Of a stretch of DNA of 64,000 bases, positions 55,601 through 59,569 are shown one piece after another; position 1 is the first letter of the stretch; every line of letters starts with the position of its first letter. This stretch comes from Pardosa pseudoannulata (lineage: Eukaryota > Arthropoda > Arachnida > Araneae > Lycosidae), in NCBI GenBank assembly GCA_032207245.1, contig CM063504.1, positions 85,511,624 through 85,575,623 on the forward strand, in the 5' to 3' direction. Position numbers and translations under genes: made by a program. A model generated the notes under the pieces. That model did no database searches. It saw only the letters and a program-made list of their open reading frames with translations, and was not told the origin of the DNA.

Positions 55601-55824
55601 ATTAAAAATTATAACTTAGTACTTTCAAGCAAGACTTATGTTATTCTGTGAAAAAAACTTTATAAATAGTAAAAAATAATAGCACTTATATATCTACATA
55701 TTAACATACATATGTATACATATATAGTGTTAATTTAATAACATATTACTAAATAAATACTAACAAGGACTTCTTCTACAAAACGGTCCACTTTTGTTTC
55801 AGCAGATATTATTACATTATCCAT
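7674..55824 (-). CDS. MED23: MED23, Mediator complex subunit 23 (whole coding span, 34 exons)
   Basis: MED23 is a large helical-repeat subunit of the Mediator tail, a nuclear complex that relays signals from transcription factors to RNA polymerase II. In mammals it is the contact for activators such as ELK1 and E1A-type activation domains (family knowledge). Reading the minus strand gives 34 exons that splice by GT-AG into 4071 nt, 1356 residues plus stop, in one frame. Strongly conserved blocks are [10 protein letters not shown] (exon 9), [15 protein letters not shown] (exon 10), [14 protein letters not shown] (exon 15), [14 protein letters not shown] (exon 27) and [19 protein letters not shown] (exon 29). 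The start is the first ATG after an in-frame TAA about 45 nt upstream. The N-terminal 60 residues are divergent, and the Pro/Ser-rich tail of vertebrate forms is absent. Introns range from 73 bp to 4.1 kb. No frameshift or internal stop was seen, so the gene looks functional. A non-coding 5' exon cannot be excluded. Confidence 0.97.
8701..9350. other. GC-richer block in MED23 intron 33, possible Tigger-type end at 8701
   Basis: Starts CAGTCAGACTTGGTTAACTC, with the look of a pogo/Tigger inverted repeat end, and then becomes much richer in G, C and CpG than the surroundings (for example ACGCGCCGAGCGGTCCGCG and GTCGGCGCGGTGAC). I could not find the partner repeat or a protein. It may be a transposon interior or promoter-like segment; short ORFs here (8756-9343) resemble nothing known to me. 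Confidence 0.35.
11930..12015 (-). CDS. MED23: MED23 coding exon 33 (residues 1283-1310)
   Basis: Encodes [20 protein letters not shown] and YIDSVCDL plus two bases of Leu, matching the IGVAFYDML...YMDPICDFLY block. The donor is the weak GTATCC, placed by the join to exon 34. Without splicing the frame stays open for about 40 more unconserved residues to a stop at 11803-11805. Intron 33 (4117 bp) is the longest: an AT-rich desert with the 8.7-9.35 kb GC-richer block and a poly-G tract near 9612. Confidence 0.92.
12089..12209 (-). CDS. MED23: MED23 coding exon 32 (residues 1242-1282)
   Basis: Encodes [20 protein letters not shown] followed by [12 protein letters not shown], matching IVKTEFQLLYVYHLVGPFLQRFQQERTRCMIE. 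The donor is GTAGTT. Intron 32 is only 73 bp. Confidence 0.97.
13990..14201 (-). CDS. MED23: MED23 coding exon 31 (residues 1172-1241)
   Basis: The longest exon (212 nt): [11 protein letters not shown], then [20 protein letters not shown]. It matches EPYWIVLHDRI and SCSYTLALAHAVWHHSSIG. The donor is GTAAGT. Intron 31 (1780 bp) has nothing recognised. Confidence 0.98.
14485..15678 (-). mobile_element. piggyBac-type element, internally deleted, flanked by TTAA
   Basis: Ends CCCTCTGACTGCTCA and, inverted, CCCTCTGCCTGCTCA directly abut TTAA at 14481-14484 and 15679-15682, the piggyBac hallmark. On the minus strand an acidic N-terminus begins at 15410 ([20 protein letters not shown]). The C-terminal Cys-rich domain at 14794-14940 reads [13 protein letters not shown], then [18 protein letters not shown], then YHTKLHF and stop. 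The central DDD catalytic part is missing, so it is non-autonomous. It lies in MED23 intron 30. Confidence 0.9.
16270..16342 (-). CDS. MED23: MED23 coding exon 30 (residues 1147-1171)
   Basis: Encodes [17 protein letters not shown], matching NITAWMNAIGLIITALP. The donor is GTAAGT. Intron 30 (2068 bp) contains a piggyBac relic flanked by TTAA at 14485-15678. Confidence 0.97.
17112..17271 (-). CDS. MED23: MED23 coding exon 29 (residues 1094-1146)
   Basis: Encodes [19 protein letters not shown] and [12 protein letters not shown]. The acceptor is the CAG directly before CCCTTGG; an upstream AAG gives the wrong frame. Intron 29 (769 bp) has nothing recognised. Confidence 0.97.
17737..17776. repeat. 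(AT)n microsatellite
   Basis: About 20 uninterrupted AT units in MED23 intron 28. Confidence 0.95.
18952..19089 (-). CDS. MED23: MED23 coding exon 28 (residues 1048-1093)
   Basis: Encodes [15 protein letters not shown] and [14 protein letters not shown]. The donor is the weak GTATCC, placed by the frame needed to join exon 29 (VDTLGGKSP, compared with VDTMAGKSP). Intron 28 (1680 bp) has a (C)10 run near 18645, an (AT)n tract at 17737-17776 and a long AT-rich stretch. Confidence 0.94.
19790..19888 (-). CDS. MED23: MED23 coding exon 27 (residues 1015-1047)
   Basis: Encodes [20 protein letters not shown] and LVSAII plus one base of Gly. Nearly invariant in the family. The donor is GTAAGT. Intron 27 (700 bp) has nothing recognised. 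Confidence 0.98.
20819..20918 (-). CDS. MED23: MED23 coding exon 26 (residues 982-1014)
   Basis: Encodes [13 protein letters not shown] and [12 protein letters not shown], ending one base into an Asp codon before GTAAGT. It matches [13 protein letters not shown]...GGLYKFHD. Intron 26 (930 bp) has nothing recognised. Confidence 0.97.
21144..21275 (-). mobile_element. Decayed SINE copy in MED23 intron 25
   Basis: Diagnostic pieces are retained: TTTGGTTTAGACGGTTATG, GAGCTAATTTAGACTGGGATC and CCAGCTGTGGGGTTCAATC. It is strongly diverged, so it is old. Confidence 0.55.
22184..22294 (-). CDS. MED23: MED23 coding exon 25 (residues 945-981)
   Basis: Encodes [11 protein letters not shown] and [15 protein letters not shown], matching KYPEKLYFEGL...[15 protein letters not shown], with several residues missing between the two blocks. 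Intron 25 (1265 bp) contains a decayed SINE at about 21144-21275. Confidence 0.97.
22422..22481 (-). CDS. MED23: MED23 coding exon 24 (residues 925-944)
   Basis: Twenty codons in phase 0, [20 protein letters not shown], matching NSPEHWLQNDWHTKHMNYHK. The donor is GTTAGT. Intron 24 is 127 bp. Confidence 0.96.
22575..22685 (-). CDS. MED23: MED23 coding exon 23 (residues 888-924)
   Basis: Encodes [19 protein letters not shown] and VYDFVKD, matching [19 protein letters not shown]. The donor is GTAAGT. Intron 23 is only 93 bp. Confidence 0.97.
22852..22923 (-). CDS. MED23: MED23 coding exon 22 (residues 864-887)
   Basis: Encodes [20 protein letters not shown] and ILCL, in phase at both ends, matching [24 protein letters not shown]. 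Intron 22 is 166 bp. Confidence 0.96.
23151..23172. repeat. (AC)n(GT)n palindromic microsatellite
   Basis: ACACACACAC joins GTGTGTGTGT at a CGTG centre, in MED23 intron 21. Confidence 0.9.
23557..23880. repeat. AT-rich minisatellite, roughly 26-bp unit
   Basis: A core of about six tandem units (unit like TTTTCATATATATATAAATA followed by TATATA), framed by ATATACATACACGCATATAT blocks that recur at both ends (about 23595 and 23810). It lies in MED23 intron 21. The phase and near identity of units point to recent tandem expansion. Confidence 0.85.
24247..24355 (-). CDS. MED23: MED23 coding exon 21 (residues 827-863)
   Basis: Encodes [20 protein letters not shown] and [16 protein letters not shown], matching VLERIGARALVAHVRTFADF. 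The donor is GTAAGC. Intron 21 (1323 bp) holds the 23557-23880 minisatellite and two short (GT)n tracts. Confidence 0.97.
25339..25530. mobile_element. Two decayed SINE pieces in opposite orientation
   Basis: 25339-25395 reads in plus orientation with a tRNA-like head (AGGGAGCACTTAGTTCTGAT, then GTGAATTCGAATCCCC). 25418-25530 holds the family tail in minus orientation (GGTTTGGTTTTGGAGTGCTA). Both are worn and lie in MED23 intron 20. Confidence 0.5.
26614..26667 (-). CDS. MED23: MED23 coding exon 20 (residues 809-826)
   Basis: The smallest exon (54 nt): [17 protein letters not shown], matching LLWKMLLETDHINQIGY. The donor is GTAAGT. Intron 20 (2258 bp) contains a decayed SINE pair at about 25339-25530 and a poly-G run near 25600. 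Confidence 0.96.
27617..27683 (-). CDS. MED23: MED23 coding exon 19 (residues 787-808)
   Basis: A 67-nt exon encoding [20 protein letters not shown], matching [20 protein letters not shown]. The donor is GTTTGT, inside a Cys codon. Intron 19 (949 bp) shows nothing recognised. Confidence 0.97.
28726..28923 (-). CDS. MED23: MED23 coding exon 18 (residues 721-786)
   Basis: Encodes [19 protein letters not shown] and VEEEYRKWK, highly conserved. It ends one base into the next codon, before GTAATT. Intron 18 (1042 bp) shows nothing recognised. Confidence 0.98.
29615..29778 (-). CDS. MED23: MED23 coding exon 17 (residues 666-720)
   Basis: Encodes [20 protein letters not shown] and [20 protein letters not shown]. 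It ends VT plus one base of Gly, before GTAAGA. Intron 17 (691 bp) shows nothing recognised. Confidence 0.97.
29856..30030 (-). CDS. MED23: MED23 coding exon 16 (residues 608-665)
   Basis: Begins [20 protein letters not shown] and ends NQTQLHL plus two bases of a Cys codon. Both ends match the family. The donor is GTAAGA. Intron 16 is only 77 bp. Confidence 0.97.
31156..31298 (-). CDS. MED23: MED23 coding exon 15 (residues 560-607)
   Basis: Encodes [20 protein letters not shown] and LGIKGFI, almost identical to vertebrate MED23. The donor is GTAAGT, splitting a Ser codon. Intron 15 (1125 bp) has a poly-T tract near 30724; a plus-strand ORF at 30307-30627 there has no recognisable similarity. 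Confidence 0.98.
32420..32585 (-). CDS. MED23: MED23 coding exon 14 (residues 505-559)
   Basis: Encodes (Y)[20 protein letters not shown] and ends [10 protein letters not shown] plus two bases of Ser, matching STNSECFTLPMGALVETIYG and LDSLTVHAKMS. Intron 14 (1121 bp) has a possible small hAT-like repeat at 32023-32218 (weak) and a stretch near 31700 of unclear origin. Confidence 0.97.
33491..33654 (-). mobile_element. SINE copy in MED23 intron 13
   Basis: Well preserved: CTACTTTTTGCAACATGAAG, GGACCTACTGCTTAAAACCG, GAGATTCAAACCCACAAAC and CCCTAACCATTCGGCCAACG. No clear target duplication was found. Confidence 0.8.
34032..34130. repeat. (AT)n followed by (GT)n microsatellite
   Basis: Roughly 35 AT units, then ATGTGTGTGTGTGTATG, in MED23 intron 13. 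Confidence 0.95.
34998..35080 (-). CDS. MED23: MED23 coding exon 13 (residues 477-504)
   Basis: Encodes [11 protein letters not shown] and ISLLCNA, matching EFLQQSLRN...IALLCNA. It ends with one base of the Tyr codon that opens the next block. Intron 13 (2412 bp) holds an (AT)n(GT)n tract at 34032-34130 and a SINE at 33491-33654. Confidence 0.94.
36750..36952 (-). CDS. MED23: MED23 coding exon 12 (residues 410-476)
   Basis: Contains [19 protein letters not shown] and [18 protein letters not shown], clear MED23 blocks. It ends two bases into a Glu codon, before GTAAGT. Intron 12 (1669 bp) is AT-rich with nothing recognised. Confidence 0.97.
37116..37342. mobile_element. Possible piggyBac-type MITE, 227 bp
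   Basis: The left end CCCCTTCGCGATC follows ATAA and the right end, inverted, CCTCTTGAGGACT follows TTAA. The match between ends is partial and the left target is not TTAA, so this is tentative. It contains a 101-codon ORF (37045-37350) that does not resemble a known protein. It lies in MED23 intron 11. Confidence 0.35.
37711..37890 (-). mobile_element. SINE copy in MED23 intron 11
   Basis: GCTGGTTTGGAGCATTATAG, CCGGGACCTACAGCTTAAAG, GTCGGATTTGAACCC and GCAGCACCCTATCCATTAAC match the family; moderately diverged. Confidence 0.75.
38287..38373 (-). CDS. MED23: MED23 coding exon 11 (residues 381-409)
   Basis: Encodes [20 protein letters not shown], which is invariant in the family. Two AG acceptors sit 3 bp apart; phase selects the one before LVGRNL. 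The donor is GTAAGT. Intron 11 (1334 bp) holds a SINE (about 37711-37890) and a possible piggyBac-type MITE (37116-37342). Confidence 0.97.
38912..38978. repeat. (AT)n microsatellite
   Basis: About 33 AT units, followed by a poly-T run, in MED23 intron 10. Confidence 0.95.
40226..40429 (-). CDS. MED23: MED23 coding exon 10 (residues 313-380)
   Basis: A 68-codon exon: [20 protein letters not shown], then [19 protein letters not shown] and [11 protein letters not shown], nearly identical to vertebrate MED23. Intron 10 (1852 bp) contains an (AT)n tract at 38912-38978 and otherwise nothing recognised. Confidence 0.98.
41070..43070 (+). pseudogene. Decayed hAT transposase gene (ZBED/FAM200/GTF2IRD2-like) in MED23 intron 9
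   Basis: Plus-strand frames give, in order: [19 protein letters not shown] near 41660; a BED-type finger piece [11 protein letters not shown]...[11 protein letters not shown] (about 41703-41785); a block [12 protein letters not shown]; then [20 protein letters not shown] and [14 protein letters not shown] (about 42168-42320). Next come [20 protein letters not shown] and [12 protein letters not shown], and a C-terminal dimerisation-like part ending near 42915. Stops and frameshifts separate them, so the gene is dead. Both flanks carry TGTGAGCCAC (near 41112 and, inverted, 43050), consistent with terminal inverted repeats. Boundaries are approximate. Confidence 0.7.
43445..43540 (-). CDS. MED23: MED23 coding exon 9 (residues 281-312)
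   Basis: Encodes [20 protein letters not shown] followed by [12 protein letters not shown], one of the most conserved MED23 stretches. The donor is GTAATT. Intron 9 (3015 bp), the second longest, holds a decayed hAT gene at about 41070-43070. Confidence 0.98.
44012..44188 (-). mobile_element. SINE copy with 9-bp target duplication
   Basis: A near-consensus copy: GAGACCGGGACCTACTGCTT, GGTGGGATTCGAACTCACGA and GGTTCTGAAGGCCAGCACCC. ATCATTTGC is repeated at 44003-44011 and 44189-44197. It lies in MED23 intron 8. Confidence 0.88.
44954..45102 (-). CDS. MED23: MED23 coding exon 8 (residues 231-280)
   Basis: Contains [20 protein letters not shown] and then LRGLLPYNK, matching the family segment LLPVVNNSG...WKLDP...LKGLLPY. 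The donor is GTAAAT. Intron 8 (1413 bp) carries the SINE at 44012-44188. Confidence 0.97.
46168..46237 (-). CDS. MED23: MED23 coding exon 7 (residues 208-230)
   Basis: Contains [13 protein letters not shown], matching SDFVDTFRPTARI of vertebrate MED23. It ends with one base of a split codon before GTAATT. Intron 7 (1065 bp) is plain AT-rich sequence. Confidence 0.95.
46352..46456 (-). CDS. MED23: MED23 coding exon 6 (residues 173-207)
   Basis: Encodes [20 protein letters not shown] and ends SYPHW, matching the family pattern ERNACLLPAYF...LPHW. The donor is GTAAGC. Intron 6 is only 114 bp. Confidence 0.96.
46690..47390 (-). pseudogene. Tigger/Jerky-like (pogo) transposase relic in MED23 intron 5
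   Basis: The minus strand reads, with frameshifts, [19 protein letters not shown] (about 47110-47170), a worn central part, then the DDE block [16 protein letters not shown] followed by [20 protein letters not shown] (46750-46930). That is the DNAPAHP...LPPNVTSLIQPMDQG signature of pogo/Tigger and Jerky proteins. N-terminal CENP-B-type DNA binding is not clearly visible, and no terminal repeats were found. Confidence 0.75.
48032..48130 (-). CDS. MED23: MED23 coding exon 5 (residues 140-172)
   Basis: Begins [13 protein letters not shown], continuing directly from exon 4, and ends QLRAIQK before a GTTTAT donor. Intron 5 (1575 bp) contains the Tigger/Jerky-like transposase relic at about 46690-47390, in the same orientation as MED23. 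Confidence 0.96.
49447..49558 (-). CDS. MED23: MED23 coding exon 4 (residues 102-139)
   Basis: Encodes [13 protein letters not shown] and later KIISGVDYK, clear MED23 signatures (RLVCESLI and KIIGGVDYK in vertebrates). The donor is GTATGT. Intron 4 (1316 bp) includes 48290-48840, AT-rich sequence with only short spurious ORFs. Confidence 0.97.
49720..50384 (-). mobile_element. hAT-derived repeat with TIRs, in MED23 intron 3
   Basis: Ends AAATTAGGGGTTCCCATCCC and, inverted, AAATTAGGGGTTCCCAACCC. The minus strand carries [17 protein letters not shown] and [19 protein letters not shown], which resembles the region just before the dimerisation domain of ZBED/FAM200-type hAT proteins. The rest of the transposase is deleted. 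I found no exact target duplication. Confidence 0.6.
50739..50904 (-). mobile_element. SINE copy with 13-bp imperfect target duplication
   Basis: Family sequence GAAGGCTAATGAGACCAAGA, CCTACTGCTTAAAGTCGATT and TGGATTCGAGCC. CAGTTAARTAAGG is repeated at 50726-50738 and 50905-50917 with one mismatch. Confidence 0.82.
50951..51399. mobile_element. Probable hAT-type MITE
   Basis: Starts CAGTAGTTCTCAACTTTTC; the right end, inverted, reads GATTGGTTTTCAACTGGGG. The CAGTGGTTCTCAAC-like ends are common in Charlie-type hAT elements. No clear duplication seen. It lies in MED23 intron 3. Confidence 0.45.
51825..51949 (-). CDS. MED23: MED23 coding exon 3 (residues 61-101)
   Basis: Starts [14 protein letters not shown] and ends FVPQ plus two bases of an Arg codon, with a GTAAAT donor. 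It matches the segment before the conserved RLVCE motif. Intron 3 (2266 bp) holds two hAT-like repeats (49720-50384 and about 50951-51399) and a SINE with a target duplication (50739-50904). Confidence 0.92.
53700..53819 (-). CDS. MED23: MED23 coding exon 2 (residues 21-60)
   Basis: Forty codons in phase 0, from [12 protein letters not shown] to FSSLSE, with an AG acceptor at 53820-53821 and a GTATGTGTG donor. It corresponds to the divergent N-terminal helical part of MED23. Intron 2 (1750 bp) is AT-rich with a short (GT)n near 53191; nothing else is recognised. Confidence 0.88.
54798..54920 (-). mobile_element. Decayed SINE fragment in MED23 intron 1
   Basis: GAGCAATATGGTCAACTTTT, GACTAAGACATACTGCTTAA and ATTCAGAACAGCTTCAAACA align with the family middle; heavily diverged. 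Confidence 0.5.
55765..55824 (-). CDS. MED23: MED23 coding exon 1 (residues 1-20)
   Basis: It opens [20 protein letters not shown] and ends at a GTTAGT donor. The in-frame TAA upstream and the lack of another ATG support this start. The residues are poorly conserved, so the call rests on frame continuity with exon 2. Intron 1 (1945 bp) holds a decayed SINE near 54798-54920 and a poly-A run at 54178-54196; I recognise nothing else there. Confidence 0.82.
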
Positions 55825-56120
55825 GATTTTATCTTTAAAAAGATTCCGTACACACAATAATTTCGGAGTTTAAAATCTGTACTTTTAATAAAGTCTTAGA
55901 TGTCAAGCATGTTCTCAAATTAAAAGGAATCTCAACGATACATATTCCAACCCGGTATTAAGCTATAGGCCAAAGTTTGAGCAGAAAAAAAGAGATTTGA
56001 TGCAAGTAAAACCGTTCAGAGCGATTCATCGTGAATGACTCCCAAATGAACAACTGATTCACTTCCTTGTGTCGCTCATCTGGTGAGAATGTTTGTCTTT
56101 GATCTTTGATAAATCGGCTC
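55825..56120 (-). promoter_or_regulatory. MED23: MED23 5' UTR and presumed promoter region
   Basis: Upstream of the ATG on the minus strand. I see no TATA box, clear TCAGT initiator or CpG island, so the start site cannot be placed. The stretch is free of repeats up to a SINE at 56129, which limits a compact promoter to about 300 bp. Confidence 0.3.
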
Positions 56121-56128
56121 TTCAAGAG

Positions 56129-56450
56129 TTTGGTTTGGAACGCTACAGTTTACCTCTCTGCTAATGAAACTAGTAACTACTGCTTAAAGTCTATTCCAAA
56201 CGGCTACGAATAACCATGCCAACAGTTGCAGGGGAGTATGCAAGGGAGGTTTAGGGGTTTAAACACCCCACTTGAGCTCAGAGAAAATGACAGTAAAATA
56301 AAAATTTTAGTAGAAATTATGCGGTTTATTATTTTTTAGAATTATGAACCCCTCTTGAAAATTATGAAACTCCCCTCTTGAAAAAATTCTGCTTACGCTA
56401 CTGAACAATTGGATTTGAACTCGGAAAATCCGACTCTCTCAGAAAGTTTG
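56129..56450 (-). mobile_element. SINE copy split by a small hAT MITE
   Basis: The tail half is at 56129-56220 (TTTGGTTTGGAACGCTACAG, CTGCTTAAAGTCTATTCCAA) and the head half at 56404-56450 (ATTGGATTTGAACTCGG). The interruption is the 175-bp MITE described separately. Confidence 0.75.
56229..56403. mobile_element. 175-bp hAT-type MITE nested in a SINE
   Basis: The right end, inverted, is CAGTAGCGTAAGCAG; the left end is CAGGGGAGTATGCAAGG. The 8-bp target copies are AACAGTTG (56221-56228) and AACAATTG (56404-56411), one mismatch. The interior is AT-rich with inverted ACCCCTCTTG/GGGG runs. Confidence 0.7.
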
Positions 56451-57475
56451 AATCTTTAAAGAAACTGAGGTTTAAGCTGTAATTTCAATTTCGAACCTAC
56501 TACTTCACATTGTTCAGAATCCTTTCTGGGGTTAACTGTTGAGACTAACATCCAAAAAATGCTAACAATTCAAAATAAAACCTTGATGGTTCGACTGTTT
56601 TAAATTTAAGTTTTAGATCTGCTGAAGTTAAGTGTTAATTCCTCTACTGTCTTCAGTAGTTTTTGAAGCATAACTAAGGTGACCATATATCAGTGCTTCT
56701 AAATGTGGGGTGCACGTTTCACCGATTGAGCATAGGGATTTTCAGGTGGACCATTGGTTTTTCAAAGGGCAATTAAATTTTCAACCCTTTTATGCTAGGT
56801 AGTGTGATATACGTGTATAATATTAACTTTTTATAAAAATGCTTGGATTCAATAAGGCGATTTCCCGTAGTTGGGCAAATTCTCAAATTATGACAATTCT
56901 AGCTTTAGTTACATTTTTGTAATAGATGAAGAAAAGTCTTAGTTTTAAGTAGTATTCTAGTTTTAACTAGAGTGTGAAGCTTAATTTTTATGATAATCAT
57001 AAGTTTTAAGTTTTATGCTTTTTATGAAGAAAGAACAAAGGCATGGAAATGTAAGTTGGGAGAACAATAAATATTTCAGTAGCTTCTAGATATTTTTTAA
57101 TTATATTTTCATTGATAGTACTACTTTTTTTATGATGAGGGAATTTCCACATATCGCAAATACGCCTTATGGTGACTATGAGAATGCATGGCTATATTAT
57201 ATTTTAAAAAAAAACTGGAGCATAATGTTAAGGTAATGGGTGTAAAGAAGAATTTCTATTTTATGAAAAATACTTTTTTTTCGGGTTAAAAAAAGTTACA
57301 ACTTAAATAATTATAAATACATATTTATGTTTAGTTAATTTTCGTATTATGTCAATCTTTTGTTTCAATGAATCTACGTAAATAAGGCATTTTATTTTTA
57401 TTTCATGAAATGGAAAGAAAAAAGTTTGATTTACATCATATTTCATACACACATTGTAAGGAATTTGGACCCACA
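56451..57475. other. Intergenic AT-rich stretch, no gene seen
   Basis: Contains GGTGACCATATA near 56690 and an inverted TATGGTGAC near 57170, possibly the ends of a MITE of about 490 bp, but I could not confirm a duplication. No coding block recognised. Confidence 0.3.
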
Positions 57476-57870
57476 ACTCTTTTTCATACCATTGACCCCT
57501 CAACCCGGCGTTTTTTGGAAAATATGAGCCCTTCCGGCCAGGGGGCTCATAAAGTCGTCGGACGTGCTGTTCTGTTGCAGGGCGGCTGTGGATTAAAGAA
57601 GGGTTCAGACGGTTTTCCAAGAGACCACCGACGAAAGGAATGATCTTCTATGTAGATAATTCCTTTTTCGAAGAGGATCGAATTACGAGAAGCTGACGGC
57701 CGAAGAAAGAAAGAGGGGAAATTTGCCTTTTGTTCTGTGGAGGAGACCATCGGCAACCTGCGACAAGACATCTCTCGTTTGGAGAATGGACTTTCGATTA
57801 CGGAGCTCCATGCAACGACCTGATTTTCTTTTTTCCTTTTGGAGGCCGCTCATCCATATTGACTGTGGTT
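57476..57870. other. GC-richer island of unknown origin upstream of MED23
   Basis: Composition changes abruptly (CCCTTCCGGCCAGGGGGCTC, GCAGGGCGGCTGTGG, GCTGACGGCCGAAGAAAG). ORFs on both strands overlap here without recognisable similarity. It could be a retroelement 5' UTR or LTR, or a promoter. The neighbourhood to 58110 has further GC-richer pieces (CACCTGCGCCAGTTAAGTAG). Confidence 0.35.
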
Positions 57871-58190
57871 GCAGATAAATGAAACTCCAGGACTGTAAAA
57901 TATGATTTGCCTGACATTCAATTATACATATAAATTCTGTAAATAACTTTTCTTATGTTGTACATTTAACTTTGGAAGGTGTAACTAATTTTCATGTATT
58001 CCAGAGACAACCGACAAACCGAATCACACCTGCGCCAGTTAAGTAGGCGGGCAGATCACACATTTGTTTCATACACAGTCCCACAACAGCATCCGTGTTA
58101 ACACACATGTATAAATTATTTTTGTAATATGAAAATTCCTATTTCTATATGAATAGAAGGACTAAACAAATATCCAAAAGAATTACAATT

Positions 58191-58376
58191 GGTTGGTTTG
58201 CTGGTTTGGAACACTACGGTCTATCGTTTTGCTACAGGATGGTTAGTGAGAGTAGGACCTATTGCTTATACCCCCAGTTTCGAACAGCTGTGAACAGCCA
58301 TTCCAGCAGTGGGGTTCAAATCAACGTACTCCAGTACTGAAGAGCAGCAACCTACGAATTCGGCTACCGTTCGGCT
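58191..58376 (-). mobile_element. SINE copy
   Basis: GGTTGGTTTGCTGGTTTGGA, GAGAGTAGGACCTATTGCTT, TGGGGTTCAAATC and CGGCTACCGTTCGGC match the family; moderately diverged. Confidence 0.75.
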
Positions 58377-58669
58377 CAAAGTAACTTTGAAAACAAGGAT
58401 TAAAATTAAAAGAACATTAATTTGAAATCTATTAGTAATAAAAGGACTTACATAACGTAATGTGCGTAAACATATTTATGAAGGTACGTAAAAATAACAA
58501 ACTTTATGATTTTCATCATGCTATGTTACTGAATATTAACTTTATACTTATGAGGGGTTCATTAATTAATCTTTTTACGCATGAAAAACTTCTACAGCAC
58601 ATACGAACTTTTGCTTATATTAAACCTCTTAGATGAAAATATTTTTACAGATTTTTACTTGGTGATTTA

Positions 58670-58828
58670 GTTTGGTTTGGTTTGGTTTAGAGTGCTACGG
58701 TCTACTATTTTGCTACTAGGGTTGTTGTGATTGGAACCTTCTGCTTTCCAAACAGCCAACAGTTGGATTCAGATCTACGAATTGCGGTACCAAAGAACAG
58801 TGAGCCATCGGCCATCGTTCAGTCGTGA
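58670..58828 (-). mobile_element. SINE copy with short target duplication
   Basis: GTTTGGTTTGGTTTGGTTTA tail repeats, AGAGTGCTACGGTCTACTAT and CGGCCATCGTTCAG. TGATTTA is repeated at 58663-58669 and 58829-58835. The central part is deleted relative to other copies. Confidence 0.75.
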
Positions 58829-58835
58829 TGATTTA

Positions 58836-59560
58836 AAGATGTATAGTTAGATATTTGGATATAATTATTCAAAATTTTTAATTACGAAAGAATATTAAAA
58901 TTTTTTAAAGACATTTATATTCTCTTGTTGAGACGAAACGTTAGAAATAAAGACAAGCGTGAGTACAGAAGCTGAAATCATTTAGAAATCTAGCTGGCTA
59001 TCCTTTGGAATTCCTCTCAAGTTCCCAGATTTTATTACAAAAATAGAAAAAAACCAAGAATCCTCCTACATTAGAGAGTAAACAATTGGTTTACGAAGGG
59101 GATAGTAACAGTATCTTCTATCCGATCATTCATTGTGCTGTTCAGATGTAAATGCTGGGGACTTTTTCTGATCTGAAAGTTCTCACACATGTTGACATCC
59201 AAAAGTTCATCCAAAATACGGCCGACACTCGGAAAGGAGGGCCCATTATTGTCAATGACTGACTTAAACTTATAGAGCATGTTCAAAACTTTTTTAATCA
59301 ACCAAATTTGAACGTAAAATATAAGATCATCAACTTGTCTCTCTGAACATTAAATTCAACGTAATTTCAACCAGAACTATATGAATTTATTATGAGCTAA
59401 AGCCCTTATTTTACTTCCACTTTTAATTATGTAGTTATATGTATAGCTTCTTGGGCTCCTTTTTAAAGATTAAATCTGAGTAAATTTGAATTATTATGAT
59501 CCCTAACAAATTATGTAAGCATCAAGAATGGCTTGACTTAAATAAAATCGGGAATTTACA
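58836..59560. other. Intergenic stretch, nothing identified
   Basis: A 76-codon minus-strand ORF (59301 to 59071) reads smoothly (for example SFPSVGRILDELLDV) but resembles no family I can name. The rest is AT-rich. Confidence 0.35.
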
Positions 59561-59569
59561 AATAAATAC

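Noticed and set aside
59071..59301. 76-codon minus-strand ORF near the LINE relic
   Set aside because: Reads smoothly but matches no known domain, and no splice partners were found. Left as unidentified intergenic sequence.
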